Source: Vanilla planifolia
Lineage: Eukaryota; Streptophyta; Magnoliopsida; Asparagales; Orchidaceae
Reading direction: 5' to 3'
Assembly: GCA_023846275.1 (NCBI GenBank)
Contig: CM043875.1
Location: 6,832,626-6,896,625 of the forward strand
Length of the DNA: 64,000 nt
Positions 22,860 through 33,783 of this stretch are shown here, one piece after another. The stretch's first letter is position 1. Each line of letters begins with the position of its first letter. The translations under genes and the position numbers were made by a program. The notes below the pieces were generated by a model. It was not told the origin of the DNA and searched no databases. It saw only the letters and a program-made list of their open reading frames with translations.

Positions 22860-24250
22860 GTGAGGGAAGTGAATTGTTAGAAATAAAAATTTTAATTTCT
22901 TAAGAATTTATTTAAAAAAATATTAAAAAGTAATTTTTAATAAGATCAAACAAGTATCTAAAAGTGATTTCAGTACAATTTTACTTTTATTTTAAAATAT
23001 AATAATTTTTATATAATAATAGTTTTTTAATAAAAATTGTAAAGTTAAAAAATCAACGCAAATTAAAAAAAATATACCAACAATTTTTGGATAGTTCGAC
23101 TTAAAATTAAGCTTACATCCACCCATGACAAAAACAAAACTAATCAATATAAACCTTTTGCCGAAGGATAAATAGGCTAAACCCTTATAATAAAAAAAGA
23201 AAGAGACAACCTACAATAACCTTATAATGAAAAAAATGGGCAGTTGAAGAAAAGAATTCGATGACAAAAATCAAACTTAATACAAATAAATATTTTATGC
23301 TTGATGTAATACTTATTGAGTCACAAATGTGTTGTGATTTTAAATGAATCAATTAGGAAGTGAGCAAATTAAGAACTTAGCCAATTTAAGAAGAAAGAAG
23401 AATTTGAAGCTCGATGATGAAGGATGCAGTTTATGGAAGCAACAATAAGCATCTACTACTTATAGCTTGAATGATTTGAAATTTTCTTCCTTCAATTTTA
23501 TCAAATATTTATAAAAAATTCATCAATCAATTATGTTAAAAACCATTCAATTTATAAGCATTTTTCAATGCTAAAAGTTCTTACCAAATAGACTAATTAG
23601 TTGTTACTATTTATTTTAATTAAATTAGGTTAATGTAGGTTGCAATTAAAAAATTAGATATTAATATTTTAATAACAGCGTGAATGACTAGAAAATAATG
23701 GCTAAAATAATTATTATAAAAAATTTTTATCTGATGTGATTAGGACAGTTCGATTTGGATCAATGAAAATGAGAGCTGCATGATCGAGAGCAACCTTGAC
23801 TATTCAATTGCAAAAACTAAGCATCAAATAGTCAGATTTTAACTTGGTACTATCTAGAAAATAGAATATGATCTAAAGCATTAGATCTTAATTGTGATTG
23901 GATGGTTGGATTTAGATCATAGATACAAATAAACTTTTGGCTCAATAATCACGAAATTAAGCGATTGGATGACTAATTAAATAAAATATTTCAAAAAAAC
24001 AAAGGAGACAAAGTCTATTCGATTTTGAAATTGCATGATCGAATGGTAGAAATCACTCTACAATTTGAAAGTTAGTTATACGAATTGAAGTTTTATGTTT
24101 AGTCTCACATTGTCATTACACAAGATATATTTGTTTATATCAAAGTTTTTGCATCTTAGAATTAGCCTTGACTATAAGGCTAGTTGCTCCCTAGTTTGCT
24201 CAAAAGGTTATGACCTATGCTGCAAGTAAGTGTTAATTGATTCACAAATT
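22860..24250 (+). repeat. Decayed relative of the 14.2-15.6 kb LTR-like repeat
   Basis: GTGAATTGTTAG at 22870, TAGTTCGACTTAAAATTAAGC with TTACATCCACCC at about 23092-23122, TTTTGCCGAAGG at 23157, and GTCTCACATTG at 24101 follow the same order as blocks in the 14.2-15.6 kb repeat, with heavy C-to-T and G-to-A erosion. It begins directly after the ADF pseudogene. No coding content. Confidence 0.55.
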
Positions 24251-26982
24251 TGAGAGTTATATCCCTATCAGATATTGTATGGTTTCGAGATTAATGCACA
24301 GATCAATTATTGTAGTAGATAGGTTCAATAGTTGTGCCTTAACCCAAGACTTAGCATTTAGTTATAAGATAATTTAACCTAAGTTGAATTAAGTTTTCTT
24401 TTATTTTTATTTTAATTATTATTAATGTTACAATTATTTTTTATTAATTAAATTTTATAGTTATAATGTATTTTTTAGAACAAGTTATAAAAAGATGAAT
24501 TCCACAATGTGATTAAGATCAAATTACTCATAAGATAATCAACAAAAAATGAAAAACATTTTAGTTGCATGGTTTTTTAAATTGGTTAATTTAAATAAAA
24601 TTTATTTTTTTGCCTTATAAGAATGATTTCAATCAAATTTAATGTTTTAATCAAAATAAAATAAATTTTTAAAATTAAACTTAAAATGGATCTCTTAGTG
24701 ATAGACCACTCCAACCAAGTTTCACATCCTAAGTAGTAGATATGTTTGGAATACCTTTCTATACTTTTTGCCAACTAGTTTTGAAACCTCATTAATGTTA
24801 ATGTCTAAAATACACCAAGATTTGTCCTCTTCTAAACAATTTAACTTAGGTTTGCTTAATGCCCTCCAATTTTTCTCTTTATAACTTCAACTGAATAAAT
24901 GTTAACTCCCAATTGATTTTTCTCAGTGTAAGTGTTACATCAATTAATTCTTTAACTTTCTTTATTTTTATTTTAAAAGCCATGTAATATTTTCTTTTAT
25001 TTTTCTAAAAAAATGCCATAAAATCAAATTAAAATCTTTTCAATAAATCCTTTTAAAACATAATAGAAGAAAAATAAAATCTTTATTTGGAAAGGATCAT
25101 TAAAATCTAGTATGCATTGAAACATATTTATCGATAAGAAAAATCATTTAAATGTTGAAACATCCAAGACATTTAATAATTATTTATATAACTTTAAATA
25201 AACTAAGTTCTAATCAACATCATGATTAATAATTCTATTATATGTCCATCTCTTATTTAAATTCAAAGATATATGTAACCCATCTAATGGCATTTAAGCA
25301 TATTCTAGATCATATAATCACATACAAGCCTTTATTACACTTTAGTAGTCCTATGGTGTACTCCATTTTGACTTAAAAGTATTAAGCCAAAAATAAGATG
25401 ATCCAAACATCATTAGCTCAGTAGCAATATATCAAAATCGAATAAGTCAGATAGATCGAATGATTCTGATAGATCTGATAAGTTTGACAAATCAAAATCG
25501 AATTATTCCGATAGATCTAATAAGTCTGATCAATCAAAATCAAATTATTATGATCTATCGAAATTGGATGATTCCTATAGATCTGATAAGTATGATCAAT
25601 CGAATATACATATATGTAAAAAATAATATTTGATTAGCTACACATGGGTCAATGTCAAAAAATACCATATAAAAAGAGCATATAAATAAATCATAAAAGT
25701 AAAGAAAATTTTTATGTAAAAGTTTTTAACATTTTATCTTTAATTATCTTTATAAATTTGTTTTTTTTTCTTTTAACTTTTTATCTTCTTAAAAATTAAC
25801 TTAAAGTAAAACCACTTCATTAATCATTGAGCATATTTAGAAACACATCATTTCATATAAATAGCCTAGATTAATGGCTCATTTGGCTCATATCTAGAAT
25901 TATCATTTTAGAATAATAGTCATCACTTTGAATAATGGTTCATTCTATCATCTTTCAAAATTTTCTTTCCATTCACTAAATTTTTTTTCTCTTTTCTCTT
26001 TATTTTTCTTTTTCTCTTTTCTTAATCTTGTCTTTCCTTTTGCTTTGAGGCTATTATCACAAGTGATAATTTACTTCTCTTTGTATTTTTCCTTCATTTG
26101 AATATTATCATATAAGTAATAAAATAAGTGAAGCTTATAAATAAAGTAACATAATATTTCACGCTTAAGCAACATGTCATAATAAAAATATTATCAAAAT
26201 CTTTACAATTCAAAATAAATTAATCATTCTCAAGAATTTCCTATAAGATCATATTCTAAAGTTTTATACTTTTAGTAAGCAATATGCATCAAATGTGAAC
26301 TCATAAGAACAACTTGTCTATATAATCATCTTCAATATTTTTATTATTTTTTATTATCATATAAAAGCCTCTAACCTAAAATACATCAACCACTAAAGCA
26401 TATACACATGATATATGATTTTGTGCCTCTTGTTTTGCTCATGAAGTTAGCATGCTAAGGATCAGATATTTTCACTAATTACTTCTTAAACTCTTAGGTG
26501 CTATATTACTCATGTTCAGATCTCCTTAGTTTTTTTTTGCCTCATGCCTAAAAGCTCTCTCTTTTTATTTCTTTTCACTCTCACATACTTGGCCAAATCT
26601 TATCACTCAAATTTTTCTTAAAAAGGCTATCCCAAGTTTGGCCTCACCCTCTTTTATATGCAAACTAACATTTATAAGGTTTCTTGGCCATTCCACTTCA
26701 TCCAGTGACTATTTACATTTAATTGAGTGTCTCATTACCTTAATTTATTTTTAGTTTGATGGTTTCCCATTGGTTAAACTCTCCTTATGATGAATTACTT
26801 AACTATTTATTGTTTCAAATTTATAAATCATTTAACTATATAACACTATGTTATATAGTACATTCACTTCATATTATATGATACTTGATATTTACTTTAA
26901 TTTGTCATTTTGTATACTAATCATACTAATACAATGCTTGAATTGTACTTGTACAACATCTTTTATTATGTATTCTTGTTAT
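24251..26982. other. AT-rich old transposon DNA, left flank of the 26988 element
   Basis: No gene seen. From about 26500 to 26982 the style (TGTACTTGTACAAC, TATATGATAC) resembles the LTR-like DNA that resumes at 33784. The young element at 26988-33778 therefore inserted into an older repeat, part of which lies on each side. Confidence 0.5.
25431..25602. repeat. Imperfect tandem repeat with ATCAAAATC / GATAGATCTGATAAG units
   Basis: Units begin with ATCAAAATC at 25431, 25491 and 25533, and are 42-66 bp long because an internal GATAGATC-type subunit of about 18-24 bp expands in copies 1 and 3. Non-coding minisatellite. Confidence 0.75.
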
Positions 26983-26987
26983 GTTAT
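26983..26987. repeat. Target-site duplication GTTAT (left)
   Basis: GTTAT directly precedes the element's terminal TG; an identical GTTAT follows its terminal CA at 33779-33783. Confidence 0.85.
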
Positions 26988-27150
26988 TGTTATATCCAGT
27001 AAAATATTATAGGTTTAATCTTCAATAATTCGAATTGTGGCTTGGATGATTTCAGATCGACAGTAGGATGAGCCAGGAGCTCAATTGGAGGCTATTGGAA
27101 TTTCTGAAATTTTCTGGGGATTTTTCGGAGCACCGAGATTTTTTTTAAAA

Positions 27151-27182
27151 AAAAAAAAAACGGAATTTGGATTTTTTCTTTT
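27151..27182. repeat. 32-bp direct repeat, copy 1 (junction of inverted segment)
   Basis: Ten A followed by CGGAATTTGGATTTTTTC and TTTT. An identical 32-bp copy lies at 30001-30032, so the two copies bracket the inverted LTR body exactly. Confidence 0.9.
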
Positions 27183-28168
27183 ACACCCCATTTTTTTCCT
27201 AGGCTGATTTTTGGCATTATTTTTTTTTTATTTTTTTTTTTTACATATAGACAGCTCAGATCGTCCCATACCAACCTGAGTAGCCTACAAAAAACATAGG
27301 ATATAACACATCATTACACACCTACTTTCCTTAACAATGTGGATCCCATCTCCCGGGTACACCGTCAAATCAGGTTCATGACTCCTGAATTAACAGATGG
27401 ACTCGCGCAATGTTACTCCTACTAGACCCCATACTCCTAACCCATACCGGTAGGAGAACCGATCTAATAGAAGTCTGAATCCCCACGGTTAAGTTCCATA
27501 GTCATGTAATGACCTCACCATCAAAAATAAAATACATAACATCTTCAGATAAAATATGGCACTCCACACACTATACCACCAAGACAATAAAGTAAAACAG
27601 TGAATGGAAACTACATCACAAGAATAAGATCCAAGTCCAACAAATACAATATCATCCAACTAGATACATAAGTCAGAATCACCCTCACATATTACATGAC
27701 ATAAGAATAACAGTCTCCCTGAATACATCCAATAGTATCAATCACACTAACCAAAATGTCTCAGAAAATCACAGATCAGATATCCTCCACTAGCCTGCTG
27801 ACCACGATCCCACCTAATCTGGGTGGCGTCAAGGCTGTCGAGCCGCTGGAAAAATATAGATAATAGAGGAGTGAGCTACCCCCAGTAGGAAAGACAGCTA
27901 GTAAAAACTCACATGCAAGAGAAGGATAATAGCAAGAGTATAGGAATACAGCATAACAATGTAGGGTGGAAAGACACTCTCAGTCCCAGACTCTGACCAA
28001 CCACAGTCACCCCCAGTCACACCAGAGTAGCTCTCCTCTGTGCTCCCAGGCAGCATGCCAGCGGGACACGCCCATCTCTGCGCACGCATGGCGCCTAGGC
28101 AAAACATGCCAGCGGGACACGCCCATCTCTGTGCACGCATCACAACGCCTAGCACCCGACATCGCAGT
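27181..28168 (-). repeat. Inverted repeat arm, left (LTR 3' half in reverse)
   Basis: The reverse complement matches 32796-33778 nearly base for base, from TTACACCCC at the outer end to CGCAGT near 28168. Differences are mostly poly-A length and single bases (for example A/G near 27990). The apparent open frames on both arms are mirror images of each other and not genes. Confidence 0.9.
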
Positions 28169-28345
28169 GTCTCTCGTCAATCAATCTTCTGGAGACTATA
28201 GACAGAACCAGTCACATAGATCTCTAGCCAACGTGAGACACCCCTGCCACCCTCAGGCACGCAGGCCTACACACTTGACTAGCCACGGCGAGTCACCCCT
28301 GCCACTGCGACTCTCAGGCGCGCAGGCCTACACTCGTGGACCAGA
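28054..28345. repeat. Tandem subrepeats inside the inverted LTR (51-bp and 55-bp periods)
   Basis: CATGCCAGCGGGACACGCCC starts at 28054 and 28105 (51-bp period), and GAGWCACCCCTGCCAC starts at 28235 and 28290 (55-bp period). The first pair recurs, inverted, in the right arm at about 32829-32915. Such subrepeats are common in LTR U3 regions. Confidence 0.8.
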
Positions 28346-30000
28346 AGAGATCGACTCAGCCACCGTCCCAAGAAGTCCTCTCCCAACAATTTCCATAGAA
28401 GCCACGCCCCTACAGTCATTGCCAAGCTCTAACTCCAAGATTCGGCAACATGTGTCCAGATACAACAAGGTGCATACCAGTCCACATGTATACTGTGAAA
28501 GTTAAGTCTGTACCGCACAGTTACCTACCACAACTACCCTAAAACATCATATAGGGCCTATGTTAGTCCGGTCCAGTATGCCAATCCATGAAATATGCCA
28601 ACACTGAGTAAACTGACTCAATCCATGTCATTGCCATCCAAGCAACACAAACTGTACCAAAATTCTGACTATTCTGGTAACACCCAAGTGTCACACTTCC
28701 TTCCAACTGATCCAGCTGCACTGAATTTATGGGTAATTTCCAACAGTCAATTTCAACTTGGCTACGTGATTTCCAAAAATCACCTCTTTCTCACTTCAGG
28801 AAATTTTAATTTCCAAAATCAAGTTCTACCCTTTATCCATTTTCCGAAATTCGGAATAAATTTCCGAATAAAATTTAAATTCCACATATATCCTTTTTCC
28901 AAAAATTCGGATTAATTTCCGAATTAAATTTTCCTCCACGCCGTTCGTCCGCGCCGAATCCCGCTGAACCGGTTTTCGCTGCCGGTTCGGAAACCTCGCG
29001 CTGAACCGCGACACCGCCGAACCAAATTCTTTAATAATCCGTTAATCGGTCGATGCTTAAATAAATATAATTACTAATAAATATTATATAAATACCATTA
29101 ATTACTTAAATAAATTCGTAATTAATCTAAACCCTTCTCCTTCCTCAGTCCGACGCCCGCGAACCCTAACTGAAGCAATCGTCGACCAATCCAATTCCTT
29201 CCGTCGATTTCCGGCGAACGCGAACAAGGAGAAACAAAATTCGATGTTCGTACTATCCTAATGTTTCAATAATGCCACTAATTTAAAATTTCCGCCGAAA
29301 GAGTTCGCCCGTACACCATTGCCGTAAGATTAATCCAACAATTAATTAACTAATTCAATGGCAAACTGATAATACAAATCCCTAACATGTTCCTAAGCAT
29401 TAACTAAATTTTCCGGCGAAATGGGAAATTTTCCAGAAATCCAAAAATTGTAAAAGACGCAGATGAGCATTCAACTAAGTCCGATTTTTCATCCACATGC
29501 TTGTGTTCATTAAGCAAAATATTCCATGCTTTTAATTTCTACTAATTAACTAATTTAAAACTGAATTTCCTACCTTTGCTCGTCGCCGGCGACGGTGAAG
29601 CTCGCACGCGATCAACCGCAGCTCCTCGCCGAACGAAACCGGTACCAAAATGCTCGCCTCTGTCCCGCGAACCTCCGGTTACCAAAAGCCCCTTGGAAGG
29701 CTGCCGGAAAATACCGCCGTTCGCCGCGAACACTTCGCCTCTAGCCGCCGTTCGAAACCCTAACAGCCGAACAGTTCAAGTTAAATACCCAGCTTAAACC
29801 GGTAATAACCCGTTAAGACCCATTAAGCGCCGGTTGACCTTCCAAAAACACCGCTTAACACCCGATCAGCCGGTTAATCTCCACCGCTGATCTCGCCCAT
29901 CCGATCCGCTTATCCGCGGCTTATCCAAACGCACGCGCAAACGCACCTCGGCGAACCGCCCCGCCTTCGCTGAACCGCTCCGGTCCGGTTCACGTGCGGT
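28169..30000 (-). repeat. Remainder of the inverted LTR body
   Basis: This DNA continues the left inverted arm but has no partner on the right, where the corresponding LTR part is deleted. It is rich in GAACCGG/CCGGTT and Cys/Arg-coding GC blocks at 28930-29010 and 29580-29990, like the solo LTR at 43.5-44.1 kb. No coding domain is seen; open frames here are composition effects. Confidence 0.6.
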
Positions 30001-30032
30001 AAAAAAAAAACGGAATTTGGATTTTTTCTTTT

Positions 30033-32795
30033 GAGTGGTCCAAGGGTTATTTAAAAGAACCCTTACTGGTTAGGCTTCCTGATGGGAAAGAGATTCCCAC
30101 TGTTCAGAAGACTGATGAGTTTATTCTGATTAGTGGACACGAGTTCGTGACGGAGTTGATATGTGTGCCGCTAACAGAGTTCGACATCATTTTGGGGATG
30201 GATTGGTTGTGCTACCATGCAGTAGTTCTGGATTGTTGCGAGAAGAAGGTTAGGATCAGGGTGCCTGGTTCGGAGGATGTGATATACTTTGGTCTGAACA
30301 GGCAGATTCCCCTGATCTCAGTTCTTCAGGCAGAGAGACTAGTGAGGAAGGGTTGTACTGGTTGGTTGGCTTATGTGGCAGATAGCCAAGCCACCACTAC
30401 CCTTATGTCAAATATTCCAGTGGTGAGAGACTTCCCTATGGTTTTTCCAGAGGAATTGCCTGGACTTCCACCAGCTAGGGAAGTGGAGTTTTCGATTGAT
30501 TTGGAGGCAGGAGTAGCTCCTATTGCTAGAGCTCCCTACAGGATGGCTCCAACCGAGCTAGCAGAGTTGAAGACTCAGTTGCAGGACTTATTAGACAAGG
30601 GACTCATACGCCCCAGTTGTTCACCTTGGGGTGCCCCTGTCTTATTCATCAAGAAAAAAGATGGTAGTATGAGGCTGTGTGTGGATTATAGGGAATTGAA
30701 TAAGGTTACGATTCGTAACCGGTACCCTTTACCACGTATTGATGATTTACTAGATCAGCTGCAGGGGGCAACTGTGTTCTCCAAGATCGACTTGCATTCG
30801 GGTTATCACTAGATCCGGATTAGAGATTCTGATATACCCAAGACAGCCTTTCGTACTAGATATGGACATTATGAGTTCACAGTGTTACCTTTTGGATTGA
30901 CTAATGCTCCAGCAGTGTTTATGAATCTGATGCATCAAGTTTTTCATGCCTTCTTGGACCAGTTTGTGATCATATTTATAGATGATATATTGATTTATTC
31001 CAGAGATAGGGAGGCTCATACAGATCAGTTGAGGACAGTGCTCACAGTATTGCAGGAGAATGAGCTGTATGCAAAATTCTCCAAGTGTTCTTTTTGGCTA
31101 GACTCAGTAACATTCTTGGGACATATTGTCAGTACAGAAGGCGTGGCTGTTGATCATAGCAAGAGACGAGCTATTATTGACTGGAAACGACCATCTTCCG
31201 TCACTGAGATCCGGAGTTTCCTTGGTCTGGCAGGTTATTATAGGAAATTTGTTCCTCACTTTTCTAGACTGGCCGCTCCACTGACACAACTGACCCGGAA
31301 GGGAAAATCTTTTGAGTGGTCAGAGAGTTGTGAGAACAGTTTCCTAGAGCTGAAGCAGAGGCTTAGTACCGCTCCAGTATTGATTTTACCCACTCAAGGG
31401 AAGCCTTATCAGATGTACACTGATGCTTCACATATAGGCTTGGGAGCTGTACTGATGTAGGATGGCAGGGTTGTGGCGTATGCTTCGAGACAACTGAAGG
31501 ATCATGAGAAGAATTATCCCACTCATGACTTGGAGTTAGCTGCTATCATATTTGCCTTAAAAATATGGAGGCATTATTTATATGGAGTGTCTGTAGATTG
31601 CTTCTCTGATCACAAGAGTCTCAAGTATCTATTCACTCAGAAGGAACTGAATTTGAGGCAAAGGAGATGGTTGGAATTGATAAAAGACTATGAGCTGGTG
31701 ATAAATTACTGCGAGGGTAAGGCTAATCCTGTTGCTGATGCTTTGAGCAGGCACGCAGTTATGCATACTATGTTAGCCTGTGACTCTATACTAGACTTGG
31801 ATTGGGATGTTGAAAGATGTCAGGAACAGTTGTCTGTTCAGAAACTGGTTCACAGACTCAGCTCGTTGACTATTCGGGCTGACTGGTTATCTGAGATGCG
31901 TGATCTTCAGCTTTGTGATGAAGAGCTGAAGGAGAAGTTTGAGTTGGCATCGCAGGGATTGGGAGGAGACTTTACTCTCAGAAATGACATTTTGACTTTC
32001 AGGGGTCGCTGGTGTGTGCCATCACATCAGGAGTTCATCACATCAGGAGTTCAGGGAGAGGATCCTTCGACAGGCTCATTATGGAACTTTGGCTATGCAC
32101 CCTGGAGAAGTCAAGATGTACAGGAATTTGAGGAGTGTTTTCTGGTGGAGAGGTTTGAAGGCAGATGTTGCTGCTTTTGTTAGGAAGTGCCTTACATGTC
32201 AACAAGTTAAGGCCGAGCACCAGAGACCTGGAGGATTGTTGCAGAGATTGCCGATTCCGGAGTGGAAATGGGATGACATCACTATGGACTTTGTGACTGG
32301 TCTTCCTCGTACCAGACAAGGTTTTGACGCCATTTGGGTCATCGTGGATCGATTGACCAAGTCAGCCCATTTCTTATCAATTAAGAAGACGGATTCAGCG
32401 GCACAATTGGCAGAGGTATATATTCAGCAGATTGTCAGATTGCATGAGATTCCCCGATCTATTATTTCTGACAGAGACGCCAAGTTCACATCACAGTTTT
32501 GGAGGAGCTTACACACTGCCATGGGTACACAGTTGAAGTTCAGTACTGCTTATCATCCTCAGACAGATGGACAGTCTGAGCGGACTATTCGGACCTTAGA
32601 GGATTTGCTACGCCTGAGCATACAGACTTACTCAGCTGATTGGGCCATACGGTTACCCTTGGTAGAATTTGTGTATAATAACAGTTTTCAGGCGTCGATT
32701 GGTATGGCACCTTACGAGGCACTATATGGACGTCGGTGTAGATCTCCTCTTTGTTGGGAGGAGGGTGATTCCAGGAGAGTGTGGGGACCCCAGAC
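30033..32795 (+). pseudogene. Truncated Ty3/gypsy pol (protease end, RT, RNase H, integrase)
   Basis: The frame enters with the protease tail [10 protein letters not shown] (about 30180-30210). RT runs through [32 protein letters not shown] and the catalytic FIDDILIYS (about 30975). RNase H ([14 protein letters not shown] ... PVADALSR) ends near 31750. Integrase has the HHCC finger (HPGEV...CLTCQQV), then D, D and E in MDFVTGLPRT, SDRDAKF and the AYHPQTDGQSER block. Lesions are TAG at about 30810 in the GYHQIRI motif, TAG at 31458-31460 in LMQDG, a 16-bp tandem duplication at 32020-32051 that shifts frame, and loss of everything after the SPLCWEE segment, where pol runs into LTR DNA near 32796. 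Gag and the protease active site are absent. Confidence 0.9.
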
Positions 32796-33778
32796 TGCGG
32801 TGTCGGGTGCTAGGCGTTGTGATGCGTGCACAGAGATGGGCGTGTCCCGCTGGCATGTTTTGCCTAGGCGCCATGCGTGCGCAGAGATGGGCGTGTCCCG
32901 CTGGCATGCTGCCTGGGAGCACAGAGGAGAGCTACTCTGGTGTGACTGGGGGTGACTGTGGTTGGTCAGAGTCTGGGACTGAGAGTGCCTTTCCACCCTA
33001 CATTGTTATGCTGTATTCCTATACTCTTGCTATTATCCTTCTCTTGCATGTGAGTTTTTACTAGCTGTCTTTCCTACTGGGGGTAGCTCACTCCTCTATT
33101 ATCTATATTTTTCCAGCGGCTCGACAGCCTTGACGCCACCCAGATTAGGTGGGATCGTGGTCAGCAGGCTAGTGGAGGATATCTGATCTGTGATTTTCTG
33201 AGACATTTTGGTTAGTGTGATTGATACTATTGGATGTATTCAGGGAGACTGTTATTCTTATGTCATGTAATATGTGAGGGTGATTCTGACTTATGTATCT
33301 AGTTGGATGATATTGTATTTGTTGGACTTGGATCTTATTCTTGTGATGTAGTTTCCATTCACTATTTTACTTTATTGTCTTGGTGGTATAGTGTGTGGAG
33401 TACCATATTTTATCTGAGGATGTTATGTATTTTATTTTTGATGGTGAGGTCATTACATGACTATGGAACTTAACCGTGGGGATTCAGACTTCTATTAGAT
33501 CGGTTCTCCTACCGGTATGGGTTAGGAGTATGGGGTCTAGTAGGAGTAACATTGCGCGAGTCCATCTGTTAATTCAGGAGTCATGAACCTGATTTGACGG
33601 TGTACCCGGGAGATGGGATCCACATTGTTAAGGAAAGTAGGTGTGTAATGATGTGTTATATCCTATGTTTTTCGTAGGCTACTCAGGTTGGTATGGGACG
33701 ATCTGAGCTGTCTATATGTAAAAAAAAAAAAAAAAAAAAATGCTAAAAATCAGCCTAGGAAAAAAATGGGGTGTAACA
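32796..33778 (+). repeat. Inverted repeat arm, right (LTR 3' half)
   Basis: Mirror partner of 27181-28168. It ends in GGGGTGTAACA, followed by the GTTAT target duplication. The junction with pol near 32796 marks a deletion that removed the pol end, polypurine tract and the first two-thirds of this LTR. Confidence 0.9.
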
Positions 33779-33783
33779 GTTAT
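33779..33783. repeat. Target-site duplication GTTAT (right)
   Basis: Partner of 26983-26987. Confidence 0.85.

Larger units (their letters stand above)
26988..33778 (+). mobile_element. Rearranged Ty3/gypsy (Tekay/Del-like) LTR retrotransposon
   Basis: The ends are TGTTATATCC... and ...GGGGTGTAACA, flanked by 5-bp GTTAT duplications, so its 6791 bp sit at one insertion site. Inside, in order: a 160-bp LTR-head-like piece; a 32-bp string (27151-27182); an inverted LTR body (27183-30000); the same 32-bp string (30001-30032); a plus-strand pol from the end of protease to integrase (30033 to about 32795); and about 983 bp of LTR 3' half (32796-33778). The primer-binding site, gag, most of protease, the integrase C-terminus and the polypurine tract are gone. 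The inverted arms differ at very few bases, which argues for a young event. It cannot move on its own. The Tekay/Del placement rests on the pol sequence and long LTR. Confidence 0.85.

Noticed and set aside
27898-28505. Open frames with repeated MRAQRWACPAGM or HAHLCARM peptides, also at 32669-33064
   Set aside because: They read the LTR subrepeats and occur on both strands of both inverted arms, so they are not genes.
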